Shown one piece after another: positions 1-4,657 of a stretch of 5,935 nt of DNA (positions are counted from its first letter, which is position 1; each line of letters opens with the position of its first letter). The stretch spans positions 1 through 5,935 of the forward strand of contig DYAA01000132.1 in assembly GCA_019419405.1 (NCBI GenBank), in the 5' to 3' direction. The stretch is from Collinsella sp. (GTDB lineage: Bacteria > Actinomycetota > Coriobacteriia > Coriobacteriales > Coriobacteriaceae). A program made the position numbers and the translations under genes. The notes under the pieces are model-generated. The model did no database searches. It was not told the DNA's origin and saw only the letters and a list, made by a program, of their open reading frames with translations.

Positions 1-1431
1 AGGGGCGCGAGCGACGTGCGCCTGGTGCTCGAGATTGCCTGTACGCGTCTGGCACGTCCCGAGGCTGATTTAACGATTGAGGCATTGGCCGAGCGCGTGG
101 CTCGCTTGGAGGCCATGGTTGCCAACGGCGCCGTGCCGGCGAGCGTGGCTGCTGCTCAGGCCGCCGCGCCTGCAGCATCCGTACCCGCTGCTGCCCAACA
201 GCCGACGCTCATTTCGGGCGCTCGTGCTGCCGCTCCGGCGGCATCCGCTGCCCCCGCTGCTACGTCCGCGCGCCAGGGCGGTATGCCTTGGGACCGTGGT
301 GCTGCTGTTCCGGCTGCCCAGCCTGCGTCCCGTTCTGCGTCCGTGTCAGCTTCCAAGCCTGCAGCGCCTGCACCTCAGCCTGCGCCAACTCCGACGCCTC
401 AGCCCGTTGCGGCCCCCGCGCCTGCCACCGCTCCGGCACCTAAGCCCCAGTCCAACAATGCCGCCCAGGTTGCCGCCGCCGGTACTGCCGAGACGCCCGC
501 GGTCGATGATGCCGGAGAGCTGCAGCGCAAATGGGCCGAGGTTGTCGAGCGTGTCAAGGCGCGTCAGGCTTCCTACGCAGGGCTTTTGCTCAACGCTCGC
601 GCCACGGCCGACGACGGCTCCAAGCTCACGGTCTCGTTCCCCGCGGGCTCGACCTTTGCCATGAAGATGCTCGGACGCGCCGACACGCAGTCGGTGGTCC
701 TGCCGACAGTCAGTGCGGTCTTCGGTCGTCGTACCGTCGACTATGTCCTGAATGGGGGTGGCACGCCGGCTCCTCAACATGAGGAGCATTCTCCATCTGC
801 ACGGGCTGCGGTATCTGCGGACCCGCAACCCGTGTCCTCGGCGGCCCCTGTATCCTCGAGCGCCAGCGCTCCACAGCAGCAAGCGACGCCGGTGATGGCA
901 CCGACCCCGTCGGCGCCTGAACCCGTTGCGCCCAAACCGGCTGCTCCGGTCCCCGGGCCTAAGCCCGCCGCCGCGCCTGCGCCCAAGTCATCCGACCTGG
1001 CTAAGGCCCCCTGGCTGCGCTCCGACAACCCCGCCGGCGCTCCTGCCACAGGCAAGCTCCCGACCGAGCCCGCACCCCGAGCGCCCGAGCGCGCGTCCGC
1101 TCCCAAGGCTCAGCCCGCCGCGCCGTCTGCGCCGTGGGAATCCGAGCAGGTTCCCTACGACGATGTCATGGTCGGCGGTTTTGCTGCCGATGCCGGCGGG
1201 GACGATCTGCCCCCGTTCGACGTGCCGGGTGCGGCGTCCGCGCCCAAGCCCGCTGCAACTGCCCCCAAAGAGGAGGACGCTCCTGCGGCTCCCTGGGAGT
1301 CCAACCCCGGCGCGGGCAGCCCCTTCGGCCATCAAGGCGCAGCCCCAAGCATCCCGCAGACCGAGGACGAAGCCAAAGCCCTCATCCGTAGCGTCTTCGG
1401 CCAGTCCACCATCTTCAAACCGGTGGAGTAG
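1..1431 (+). CDS. dnaX: DNA polymerase III subunit gamma/tau, C-terminal part (5' truncated by window)
   Basis: DnaX is the clamp-loader ATPase that loads the sliding clamp and ties polymerase to helicase at the fork. The frame is open from base 1, so the ATPase and zinc-binding domains lie upstream. Codons 1-40 (VRLVLEIACTRLARP, then ALAERVARLEAMV) match the end of the clamp-loader collar helices. An Ala/Pro/Ser linker follows to about codon 170. A compact region at codons 171-255 (GELQRKWAEVVERVK, later FGRRTVDYVL) resembles the small C-terminal domain seen in actinobacterial and firmicute DnaX. A second Ala/Pro linker runs to the end and carries Pro-Trp motifs at codons 95, 336, 377 and 430. 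The last residues, LIRSVFGQSTIFKPVE, resemble the conserved FG tip of gram-positive DnaX. The identification also rests on ybaB and recR downstream. I see no A-rich frameshift site in this part. The linkers are too low in complexity to assign a partner by eye. Confidence 0.93.
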   Translation, partial: RGASDVRLVLEIACTRLARPEADLTIEALAERVARLEAMVANGAVPASVAAAQAAAPAASVPAAAQQPTLISGARAAAPAASAAPAATSARQGGMPWDRGAAVPAAQPASRSASVSASKPAAPAPQPAPTPTPQPVAAPAPATAPAPKPQSNNAAQVAAAGTAETPAVDDAGELQRKWAEVVERVKARQASYAGLLLNARATADDGSKLTVSFPAGSTFAMKMLGRADTQSVVLPTVSAVFGRRTVDYVLNGGGTPAPQHEEHSPSARAAVSADPQPVSSAAPVSSSASAPQQQATPVMAPTPSAPEPVAPKPAAPVPGPKPAAAPAPKSSDLAKAPWLRSDNPAGAPATGKLPTEPAPRAPERASAPKAQPAAPSAPWESEQVPYDDVMVGGFAADAGGDDLPPFDVPGAASAPKPAATAPKEEDAPAAPWESNPGAGSPFGHQGAAPSIPQTEDEAKALIRSVFGQSTIFKPVE

Positions 1432-1444
1432 CTGTACGGGCGGG

Positions 1445-1450
1445 TATACT
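1445..1450 (+). promoter_or_regulatory. Possible -10 element (TATACT) for the 86-residue gene
   Basis: TATACT matches the -10 consensus at five of six positions. It sits 36 bases before the next start codon and 14 bases after the dnaX stop. No good -35 is visible at 16-18 bases upstream, where the sequence is the GC-rich end of dnaX. The gene could equally be read through from dnaX. Confidence 0.3.
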
Positions 1451-1485
1451 GCTCAGGAAGAGACTTCTTTGAACGGAGCGAGCTT

Positions 1486-1746
1486 ATGATGTGGGAATAT
1501 GTCCGCCTCGAGGACGATACGCAAGTTTCGTATTCCGAAGTCCGTGAGGACAACACGGTGAAGGTCGTTGTGGAGCGCCCGCGCGATTGGGGTTTTGACG
1601 CGGCGGAGTGTATCTTGCCGGCATTCAATTGGGTGTCACATGAGGGCTTTAGCGAAGCGGACCTCAAAGAACTCGATGATTTCGTGCGTAACAATGCCCC
1701 GCTCATCCTGCGTTTTGCCTACGAAGGCGGACGAGTCTATGCCTAG
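1486..1746 (+). CDS. Unrecognised small acidic protein, 86 residues
   Basis: I do not recognise this family. The start is the first of two tandem ATG codons; GGAG at 1475-1478 lies 7 bases upstream, a good ribosome binding site, so either Met is possible. The protein is soluble and acidic, with no signal peptide, membrane segment or cysteine pair (one Cys at residue 42). The N-terminal half (WEYVRLEDDTQVSYSEVRED, then VKVVVERPRDWGF) alternates like beta strands. The C-terminal half (FSEADLKELDDFVRNNAPLI) looks like helices, and the whole reads as one compact alpha/beta domain. It starts 54 bases after dnaX on the same strand and ends 22 bases before a convergent gene. Its base composition is less GC-rich than dnaX or recR. 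It sits where ybaB normally follows dnaX. Coding status is supported by the ribosome binding site, sensible amino acid use and charge patterning. No function is assigned. Confidence 0.72.
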   Translation: MMWEYVRLEDDTQVSYSEVREDNTVKVVVERPRDWGFDAAECILPAFNWVSHEGFSEADLKELDDFVRNNAPLILRFAYEGGRVYA

Positions 1747-1768
1747 TCTCTTCCGACTCGGCCATATA

Positions 1769-2236
1769 TCACTTTCTTTTGTCCGGGCGCATCTGTATTT
1801 CGGACATGTGTAGTGTGGTGCCGCGTATATCGCATTCGAGCAGACAAGCGCGTGACGGTCGGCCTAGGGTGCTGAGGTCGATACGATACGTCGCATGGCC
1901 GTCCGTGTACTCGACTTGCTCGGCGTTGACGGTTGCTCCGATTGTAAATAAAGAGCCCAGTTCGGCATCGACAATCTTGGAGTCCTTTATCTTGACCTTG
2001 AACTCTTGGTAGAGGGACGGGCTGTTGTAGTAAATGGTTCGGGTTCCGTCGGTGCACTCATCGGTCGCTTCCCATTTGACGACGGGCTGGTCCGAGCTGG
2101 CTATCAGTAGTTCTGCTCCAAAGGCTATGGCATGGGTGATGACAACCAGCAATGCCCAGCCGACAAAGAGATAGAGAACCACATATGCAACGGGGTGTTT
2201 TGAGCGGATGTTTTGGAGCGCGTCGGGGGCATTCAT
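1769..2236 (-). CDS. Membrane-anchored protein of unknown function, 155 residues
   Basis: The family is not recognised. The start ATG (2234-2236, read on the - strand) is fixed by a near-perfect GGAGGTG four bases upstream and a TATAAT further up. A short polar N-terminus (residues 1-15, with Arg11, Lys13 and His14) precedes a hydrophobic segment at about 16-46 (VAYVVLYLFVGWALLVVITH). This is a signal-anchor, with the remaining roughly 110 residues probably outside the membrane. That part alternates polar and hydrophobic residues like a small beta-rich domain (TRTIYYNSPSLYQEFKVKIK; ATYRIDLSTLG). It has Cys61, Cys131 and Cys135, of which a pair could form a disulfide. The C-terminus is basic (RPDKRK). 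The gene converges with the 86-residue gene and diverges from ybaB. GC content is visibly lower than in dnaX or recR, which suggests a variable or acquired insertion in the dnaX-ybaB interval. It may be an envelope protein; nothing shows a catalytic site. Confidence 0.75.
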   Translation of the reverse strand: MNAPDALQNIRSKHPVAYVVLYLFVGWALLVVITHAIAFGAELLIASSDQPVVKWEATDECTDGTRTIYYNSPSLYQEFKVKIKDSKIVDAELGSLFTIGATVNAEQVEYTDGHATYRIDLSTLGRPSRACLLECDIRGTTLHMSEIQMRPDKRK

Positions 2237-2240
2237 GGGG

Positions 2241-2247
2241 CACCTCC
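2241..2247 (-). promoter_or_regulatory. Strong ribosome binding site (GGAGGTG)
   Basis: Read on the - strand, GGAGGTG lies four bases before the ATG of the 155-residue membrane protein. It decides that start and is the best evidence that this lower-GC reading frame is translated. Confidence 0.75.
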
Positions 2248-2270
2248 AAATTGCAATCTATGACAATCAA

Positions 2271-2276
2271 ATTATA
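2271..2276 (-). promoter_or_regulatory. Consensus -10 box (TATAAT) for the membrane-protein gene
   Basis: A perfect TATAAT on the - strand lies 34 bases before the start codon, giving an untranslated leader of roughly 25-30 bases. The expected -35 region (about 2293-2300) is GC-rich and does not match TTGACA, and there is no TG extension. The promoter may therefore need an activator, or the match may be partly chance. Confidence 0.5.
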
Positions 2277-2312
2277 CCCTGCCGCCATGTGCTCCGCCTC
2301 GAGCAGCGGTTT

Positions 2313-2347
2313 GGCATTTAGCTATTTAGTGGCACACATGAAATGCC
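2313..2347. repeat. Inverted repeat GGCATTT / AAATGCC
   Basis: Perfect 7-base arms at 2313-2319 and 2341-2347 flank a 21-base loop. In RNA the stem could extend outward by five further pairs, mostly G-U. No T-run follows on either strand, so it is not a typical intrinsic terminator. It lies in the divergent control region, upstream of both flanking genes. It may be a chance match. Confidence 0.3.
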
Positions 2348-2378
2348 GGATTCGGCTCTACTAGATTGAGTATGCGAT

Positions 2379-2413
2379 ATTATGCAACCTTGCATAATTC
2401 GGCCTTGCATAAT
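2379..2413. repeat. Triple TTGCATAAT repeat, probable operator
   Basis: ATTATGCAA (2379-2387) and TTGCATAAT (2390-2398) form a perfect 9-base inverted repeat with a CC spacer. The extended unit CCTTGCATAAT then repeats directly at 2403-2413, a 15-base period from 2388. Three identical half-sites in 35 bases, AT-rich inside GC-rich DNA, look like a binding site for a dimeric regulator with an extra half-site. It lies between divergently transcribed genes, about 100 bases from each promoter candidate. The regulator is not identified. The half-site order is inside-out compared with arginine-repressor boxes, so that assignment is not made. Confidence 0.55.
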
Positions 2414-2494
2414 CTTTGCGCGTGGTTTGTATTGGAGGACATGTATATCGACTGAGGTAGCGTGTCCGCCCCGCTTGCTTGCCCCGCGCCGTGG

Positions 2495-2500
2495 TACGAT
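2495..2500 (+). promoter_or_regulatory. Weak -10 candidate (TACGAT) for ybaB-recR
   Basis: TACGAT lies 75 bases before the ybaB start. It matches the -10 consensus at four of six positions. The nearest TTG (2475-2480, TTGCTT) is spaced only 14 bases away, shorter than normal. The element is a guess based on position, since ybaB must have its own promoter: the gene upstream is on the opposite strand. Confidence 0.3.
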
Positions 2501-2575
2501 TTTTGAGTTTGAAAGTCCCGTCGCGCTCCGGCTGCCCTTGCAGCTTGTCGCGCGGCCGCACGTAAAGGAGCCATC

Positions 2576-2896
2576 ATGGCCGGTATGAACATGCAGCAGA
2601 TGATGAAGCAGGCTCGCAAGATGCAGGAGCAGCTTGCCGCCGCGCAGGAAAACCTTAAGTCCCAGACCGTCGACGCCTCTGCCGGCGGCGGTATGGTCAA
2701 GGTGACCGTTAACGGCGAGATGGAGCTTGTCAACCTCACCATCGACCCCGATGCCCTCGATCCCGAGGACGTCGATATGCTGCAGGACATGATCATGGCT
2801 GCCGTCAACGAGGCCGTCCGCGGCGTCAACGAGCTCGCCAACAAGCAGATGGGCGCCATCACCGGCGGCCTCAACATCCCGGGCATGCCGTTCTAA
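2576..2896 (+). CDS. ybaB: YbaB/EbfC family nucleoid-associated DNA-binding protein
   Basis: A small dimeric DNA-binding protein of the YbaB/EbfC family; homologues bind DNA and are classed as nucleoid-associated. At 106 residues it has the family's usual length. Visible hallmarks, in order: a Met/Gln-rich N-terminal helix (MNMQQMMKQARKMQEQLAAAQ), a short strand region with the Gly-rich turn SAGGGMVKVTVNG (about residues 35-47), the motif LTIDPDALDPEDVDMLQD, and a C-terminal helix (AAVNEAVRGVNELANKQM) ending in a Gly/Pro tail. The start is fixed by AAAGGAG at 2564-2570, five bases upstream. recR follows after 13 bases, the standard ybaB-recR pair, usually downstream of dnaX; here two unrelated small genes separate it from dnaX. 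The exact role in this organism is not known from sequence. Confidence 0.95.
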   Translation: MAGMNMQQMMKQARKMQEQLAAAQENLKSQTVDASAGGGMVKVTVNGEMELVNLTIDPDALDPEDVDMLQDMIMAAVNEAVRGVNELANKQMGAITGGLNIPGMPF

Positions 2897-2909
2897 GACA
2901 CGCATATAT

Positions 2910-3506
2910 ATGAGTGCCAACCATAGTCTGCAAAAATTGCTCGATGAGCTGGGCCGTCTGCCGGGCATTGGTCCCAAGTCGGCCCAGCGCATCGCCTATT
3001 ACCTGCTCGAGGCCGATGCCGAGGAGGCCCGCCGCCTGGCCGAGGCCATCCTGGAGGTTAAGCAGGAGGTTCACTTTTGCAGCCGCTGCTTTAACTACGC
3101 CACGGCCGACGAGTGCTCCATCTGCCAGGATTCGATGCGCGATACCACTCGCATTTGCGTGGTGGGCGAGCCGCGCGACGTCCAGGCAATCGAGCGCACG
3201 GGCAGCTACCATGGCCTGTACCATGTGCTAGGCGGCGTGATCAGTCCCATGGACAAGATTGGTCCCGAGCAGTTGCACATTCGTGAGCTGCTGGCACGCT
3301 TGGGCCACGAGGACATCCACGAGGTCATCATCGCCACCAACCCCAATATCGAGGGCGAGACCACGGCGAGCTACCTGGCCCGCACTATCAAGCCGCTGGG
3401 CGTTGAGGTATCGCGTCTGGCGAGCGGCCTTCCCGTGGGCGGCGACCTGGAGTATGCCGACGAGCTTACGCTTGGGCGCGCCATCGAGGCCCGTCGCACG
3501 ATTTAG
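2910..3506 (+). CDS. recR: Recombination mediator protein RecR
   Basis: RecR acts with RecF and RecO to load RecA on gapped single-stranded DNA during recombinational repair, forming a ring-shaped clamp. Its 198 residues match the family length. Domains in order: a helix-hairpin-helix at about residues 11-33 (DELGRLPGIGPKSAQRIAYY); a four-cysteine zinc finger (Cys57, Cys60, Cys69, Cys72); a Toprim domain starting RICVVGEPRDVQAIE (81-95, acidic Glu87) and continuing through ATNPNIEGETTA (142-153); and the C-terminal signature RLASGLPVGGDLEYADE with LGRAIEARR. All key residues are intact. The ATG is 13 bases after the ybaB stop; no clear Shine-Dalgarno is visible (AAGACA is the nearest purine run), so translation is probably coupled to ybaB. 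The first residues align with other RecR proteins, which supports this start. Confidence 0.97.
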   Translation: MSANHSLQKLLDELGRLPGIGPKSAQRIAYYLLEADAEEARRLAEAILEVKQEVHFCSRCFNYATADECSICQDSMRDTTRICVVGEPRDVQAIERTGSYHGLYHVLGGVISPMDKIGPEQLHIRELLARLGHEDIHEVIIATNPNIEGETTASYLARTIKPLGVEVSRLASGLPVGGDLEYADELTLGRAIEARRTI

Positions 3507-3543
3507 GTGGCGAGCCTGCTCCTGCCGTATGTCTTCATCACGA

Positions 3544-3573
3544 CGCACGGGGTAGCCATAATTTCCCCGTGCG
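3544..3573 (+). terminator. Strong hairpin after recR (candidate terminator without U-run)
   Basis: CGCACGGGG (3544-3552) pairs perfectly with CCCCGTGCG (3565-3573) around a 12-base loop. It starts 38 bases after the recR stop. The following bases (ACTGTAAGTTTGTTG) are only moderately T-rich, so it is not a textbook intrinsic terminator. Hairpins with poor U-runs are often proposed to end transcripts in actinobacteria. It could instead protect the recR mRNA 3' end. Confidence 0.45.
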
Positions 3574-3581
3574 ACTGTAAG

Positions 3582-3597
3582 TTTGTTGTGCAACAAA
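3582..3597. promoter_or_regulatory. Palindrome TTTGTTG-TG-CAACAAA, candidate distal operator
   Basis: Perfect 7-base arms with a TG spacer form a 16-base dyad. Its core GTTGTGCAAC (3585-3594) differs by one base from the palindrome at 3658-3667, whose centre is exactly 73 bp away, close to seven helical turns. A loop of two bases argues against an RNA hairpin and for a protein-binding DNA site. Confidence 0.5.
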
Positions 3598-3622
3598 GAT
3601 GCTTTGTATCCGCTTATCGCAT

Positions 3623-3650
3623 GGATGCTTCCACTCGCATCCTTAATTTG
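3623..3650 (+). terminator. Weak hairpin GGATGC/GCATCC followed by TTAATTT
   Basis: Six-base perfect arms (3623-3628 and 3637-3642) enclose an 8-base loop, then comes TTAATTTG. It could be a backup terminator for ybaB-recR just before the next promoter. The short stem and interrupted T-run keep confidence low. Confidence 0.3.
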
Positions 3651-3657
3651 CCCATTC

Positions 3658-3667
3658 GTTGCGCAAC
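3658..3667. promoter_or_regulatory. Palindrome GTTGCGCAAC overlapping the -35, candidate operator
   Basis: A perfect 10-base palindrome contains TTGCGC, the likely -35 element of the downstream gene pair. Together with its near-copy at 3585-3594 it forms a two-site arrangement typical of repression by a looping or cooperative dimeric regulator. The regulator is unknown. Confidence 0.5.
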
Positions 3668-3689
3668 CTTTTGGGTTCGCTGATACACT
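3659..3689 (+). promoter_or_regulatory. Promoter with extended -10 for the membrane protein-kinase pair
   Basis: TTGCGC (3659-3664) serves as -35. TGA-TACACT (3681-3689) is an extended -10, in which the TG upstream element compensates for a 19-base spacer. The predicted start of transcription is about 3695-3697. That coincides with an in-frame ATG at 3695, so a leaderless transcript is conceivable. Confidence 0.5.
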
Positions 3690-3710
3690 CAAATATGGAT
3701 TCGAATGAAT

Positions 3711-3739
3711 GCGCCGCTCCCGAGCGGCGTGTTTTTGTT
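3711..3739 (+). terminator. Intrinsic-terminator-like hairpin in the leader (possible attenuator)
   Basis: CGCCGCT (3712-3718) pairs with AGCGGCG (3723-3729) around the loop CCCG, with a further G-U pair outside, and TGTTTTTGTT follows at once. This has the form of a rho-independent terminator. It lies after the promoter at 3659-3689 and ends directly against the GGAGGAG ribosome binding site of the next gene. It would either end read-through from upstream or attenuate transcription of the gene pair it precedes. Confidence 0.55.
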
Positions 3740-3746
3740 GGAGGAG
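3740..3746 (+). promoter_or_regulatory. Strong ribosome binding site (GGAGGAG)
   Basis: GGAGGAG lies five bases before ATG 3752. It selects that start over the in-frame ATG at 3695 and TTG at 3659, neither of which has a Shine-Dalgarno. Confidence 0.75.
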
Positions 3747-3751
3747 AACGC

Positions 3752-4657
3752 ATGCGGCCCGGTGGCACTCAGACAAAGCGCGGCGCCGCGGTGCGCATGC
3801 GACGCCGACTGGGCTTGGCGCCGCGGGCGTACGCACTGCTGTCTTGCTCGCTGGTGCTGGTCATAGCTGGCGTTTCTGCCTATGGCATGACCGTGCCGTC
3901 CATGATGCAGGCACATGCCGCACGCGAACCGCGCGTGGGGCATGAGGTCAAAAGTGACCTGGGGACCACGACTGGATATGCTTGGGCAAGTGTGGTCGCG
4001 CATATTGTGTTTGGCACCGGCGACGCGGACGGCGCCGAGGCCCCGGACAACGAAGTCACGCTTGCCAATGGCAAAACCATCGTGCTCACCAACACCAAGA
4101 TCATCGATCGGTTGTCCAACAATAGCGTGGCGGCAACGGTGAATAAGGTCGAGCAGCAGAAGGAGCAGGACGCCCAGCAGTCCGGAAAGCCCGGTAGCTC
4201 GGATACTTCTGGCTCCGGCTCGGATTCGTCGAGTTCGGGCGGTGGCTCTGGGTCGGGTTCCTCTGCCGGAGGGTCTGGAAACGGCGGCTCGACGGGCGGC
4301 AACACTGACAACGATGCAAACTCCGGTGGCCTTTCCGCTGCTGAGGAAGAGAGCATTCACAGCTGGCTTGTGACCAAGTACAACATGCTCGACGGCTATG
4401 TTTCTCGTGCCAATGACGTGGTCTCGACCTATAACTCTACGGGAGATCCCAGGCCGTGCGACAGCCTGGTCGGGGAGATGTTTGTCATTCGAGCCGAGTT
4501 CGGTCGTCAGACATTCTCGCCCCGGTCAAAGTGGTATCAGCAGTATGCCAATCTGTGGGGCTGTTACACCAACCTATGTCAATGGGTCGGCCATTACGGC
4601 GATGATGACGTCGCGCTCGGTAACTTCAACAATAACGTGGCGGCGCTTGCCCTATGA
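3752..4657 (+). CDS. Membrane-anchored or secreted protein with Ser/Gly linker, unknown function
   Basis: The family is not recognised; 301 residues from the ribosome-binding-site-led ATG. A basic N-terminus (residues 10-25, several Arg and Lys) precedes a hydrophobic helix at about 27-48 (AYALLSCSLVLVIAGVSAYG), a signal peptide or signal anchor. AHA at 54-56 before AREP could be a signal-peptidase site. Residues 60-135 form a small region (NEVTLANGKTIVLTNTKIID) that then becomes helical and charged (KVEQQKEQD). Residues 147-194 are almost purely Ser, Gly, Asp and Asn, a flexible linker. The C-terminal domain, about 195-301, is probably helical, rich in Trp and Tyr, with Cys236, Cys271 and Cys276 (PCDSLVGEMF; LWGCYTNLCQWVGHYG), and could be disulfide-bonded outside the cell. 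The stop overlaps the kinase start (ATGA), which implies coupled translation and a shared job. A Ser-rich linker next to a kinase is suggestive, but it would be on the wrong side of the membrane to be a cytoplasmic kinase's substrate. Confidence 0.82.
   Translation: MRPGGTQTKRGAAVRMRRRLGLAPRAYALLSCSLVLVIAGVSAYGMTVPSMMQAHAAREPRVGHEVKSDLGTTTGYAWASVVAHIVFGTGDADGAEAPDNEVTLANGKTIVLTNTKIIDRLSNNSVAATVNKVEQQKEQDAQQSGKPGSSDTSGSGSDSSSSGGGSGSGSSAGGSGNGGSTGGNTDNDANSGGLSAAEEESIHSWLVTKYNMLDGYVSRANDVVSTYNSTGDPRPCDSLVGEMFVIRAEFGRQTFSPRSKWYQQYANLWGCYTNLCQWVGHYGDDDVALGNFNNNVAALAL

Larger units (their letters stand above)
2248..2575. other. Gene-free divergent control region between membrane-protein gene and ybaB
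   Basis: About 330 bases with no credible gene on either strand. It holds a TATAAT reading leftward, an inverted repeat GGCATTT/AAATGCC, three copies of TTGCATAAT, a weak rightward -10 candidate and the ybaB ribosome binding site (AAAGGAG, 2564-2570). The left two thirds are clearly more AT-rich than the flanking housekeeping genes, while the right end (from about 2461) is GC-rich. No tRNA or signal-recognition-particle RNA fold was apparent. Confidence 0.6.

Noticed and set aside
346..882. Long open frame antisense to dnaX (178 residues)
   Set aside because: Arg/Gly-rich composition typical of an antisense shadow in GC-rich DNA; no ribosome binding site, and the opposite strand is a clear dnaX.
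1732..1760. Inverted repeat CGAGTC / GACTCG at the convergent gene junction
   Set aside because: Short arms, 17-base loop and no T-run directly after it; not convincing as a bidirectional terminator.
1780..1806. Inverted repeat TGTCCG / CGGACA
   Set aside because: Lies inside the 3' coding part of the membrane-protein gene, six-base arms, no T-run; expected by chance.
2379..2413. Arginine-repressor (ARG) box interpretation of the TTGCATAAT repeats
   Set aside because: ARG boxes have TGnAT then ATnCA; here the half-sites face the other way round, so the resemblance is superficial.
2434..2455. GGAGG followed by a four-codon mini-frame (ATG to TGA)
   Set aside because: The spacing of two bases is too short for normal initiation and the peptide would be four residues; most likely chance.
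2318..2992. 224-residue antisense open frame across ybaB
   Set aside because: Covers the whole of ybaB on the opposite strand; His/Leu/Gly-biased shadow with no initiation signals.
3228..3836. 202-residue antisense open frame over recR and the following control region
   Set aside because: Shadow of recR; crosses promoter and terminator-like elements and has no ribosome binding site.
3836..3850. Possible lipobox LLSC in the membrane protein
   Set aside because: The Cys is near the start of the hydrophobic helix with too little hydrophobic sequence before it; a signal anchor or ordinary signal peptide fits better.
3689..4360. 223-residue antisense frame over the membrane-protein gene
   Set aside because: Arg/Ala-biased shadow; the + strand frame has a strong ribosome binding site, signal anchor and linker.
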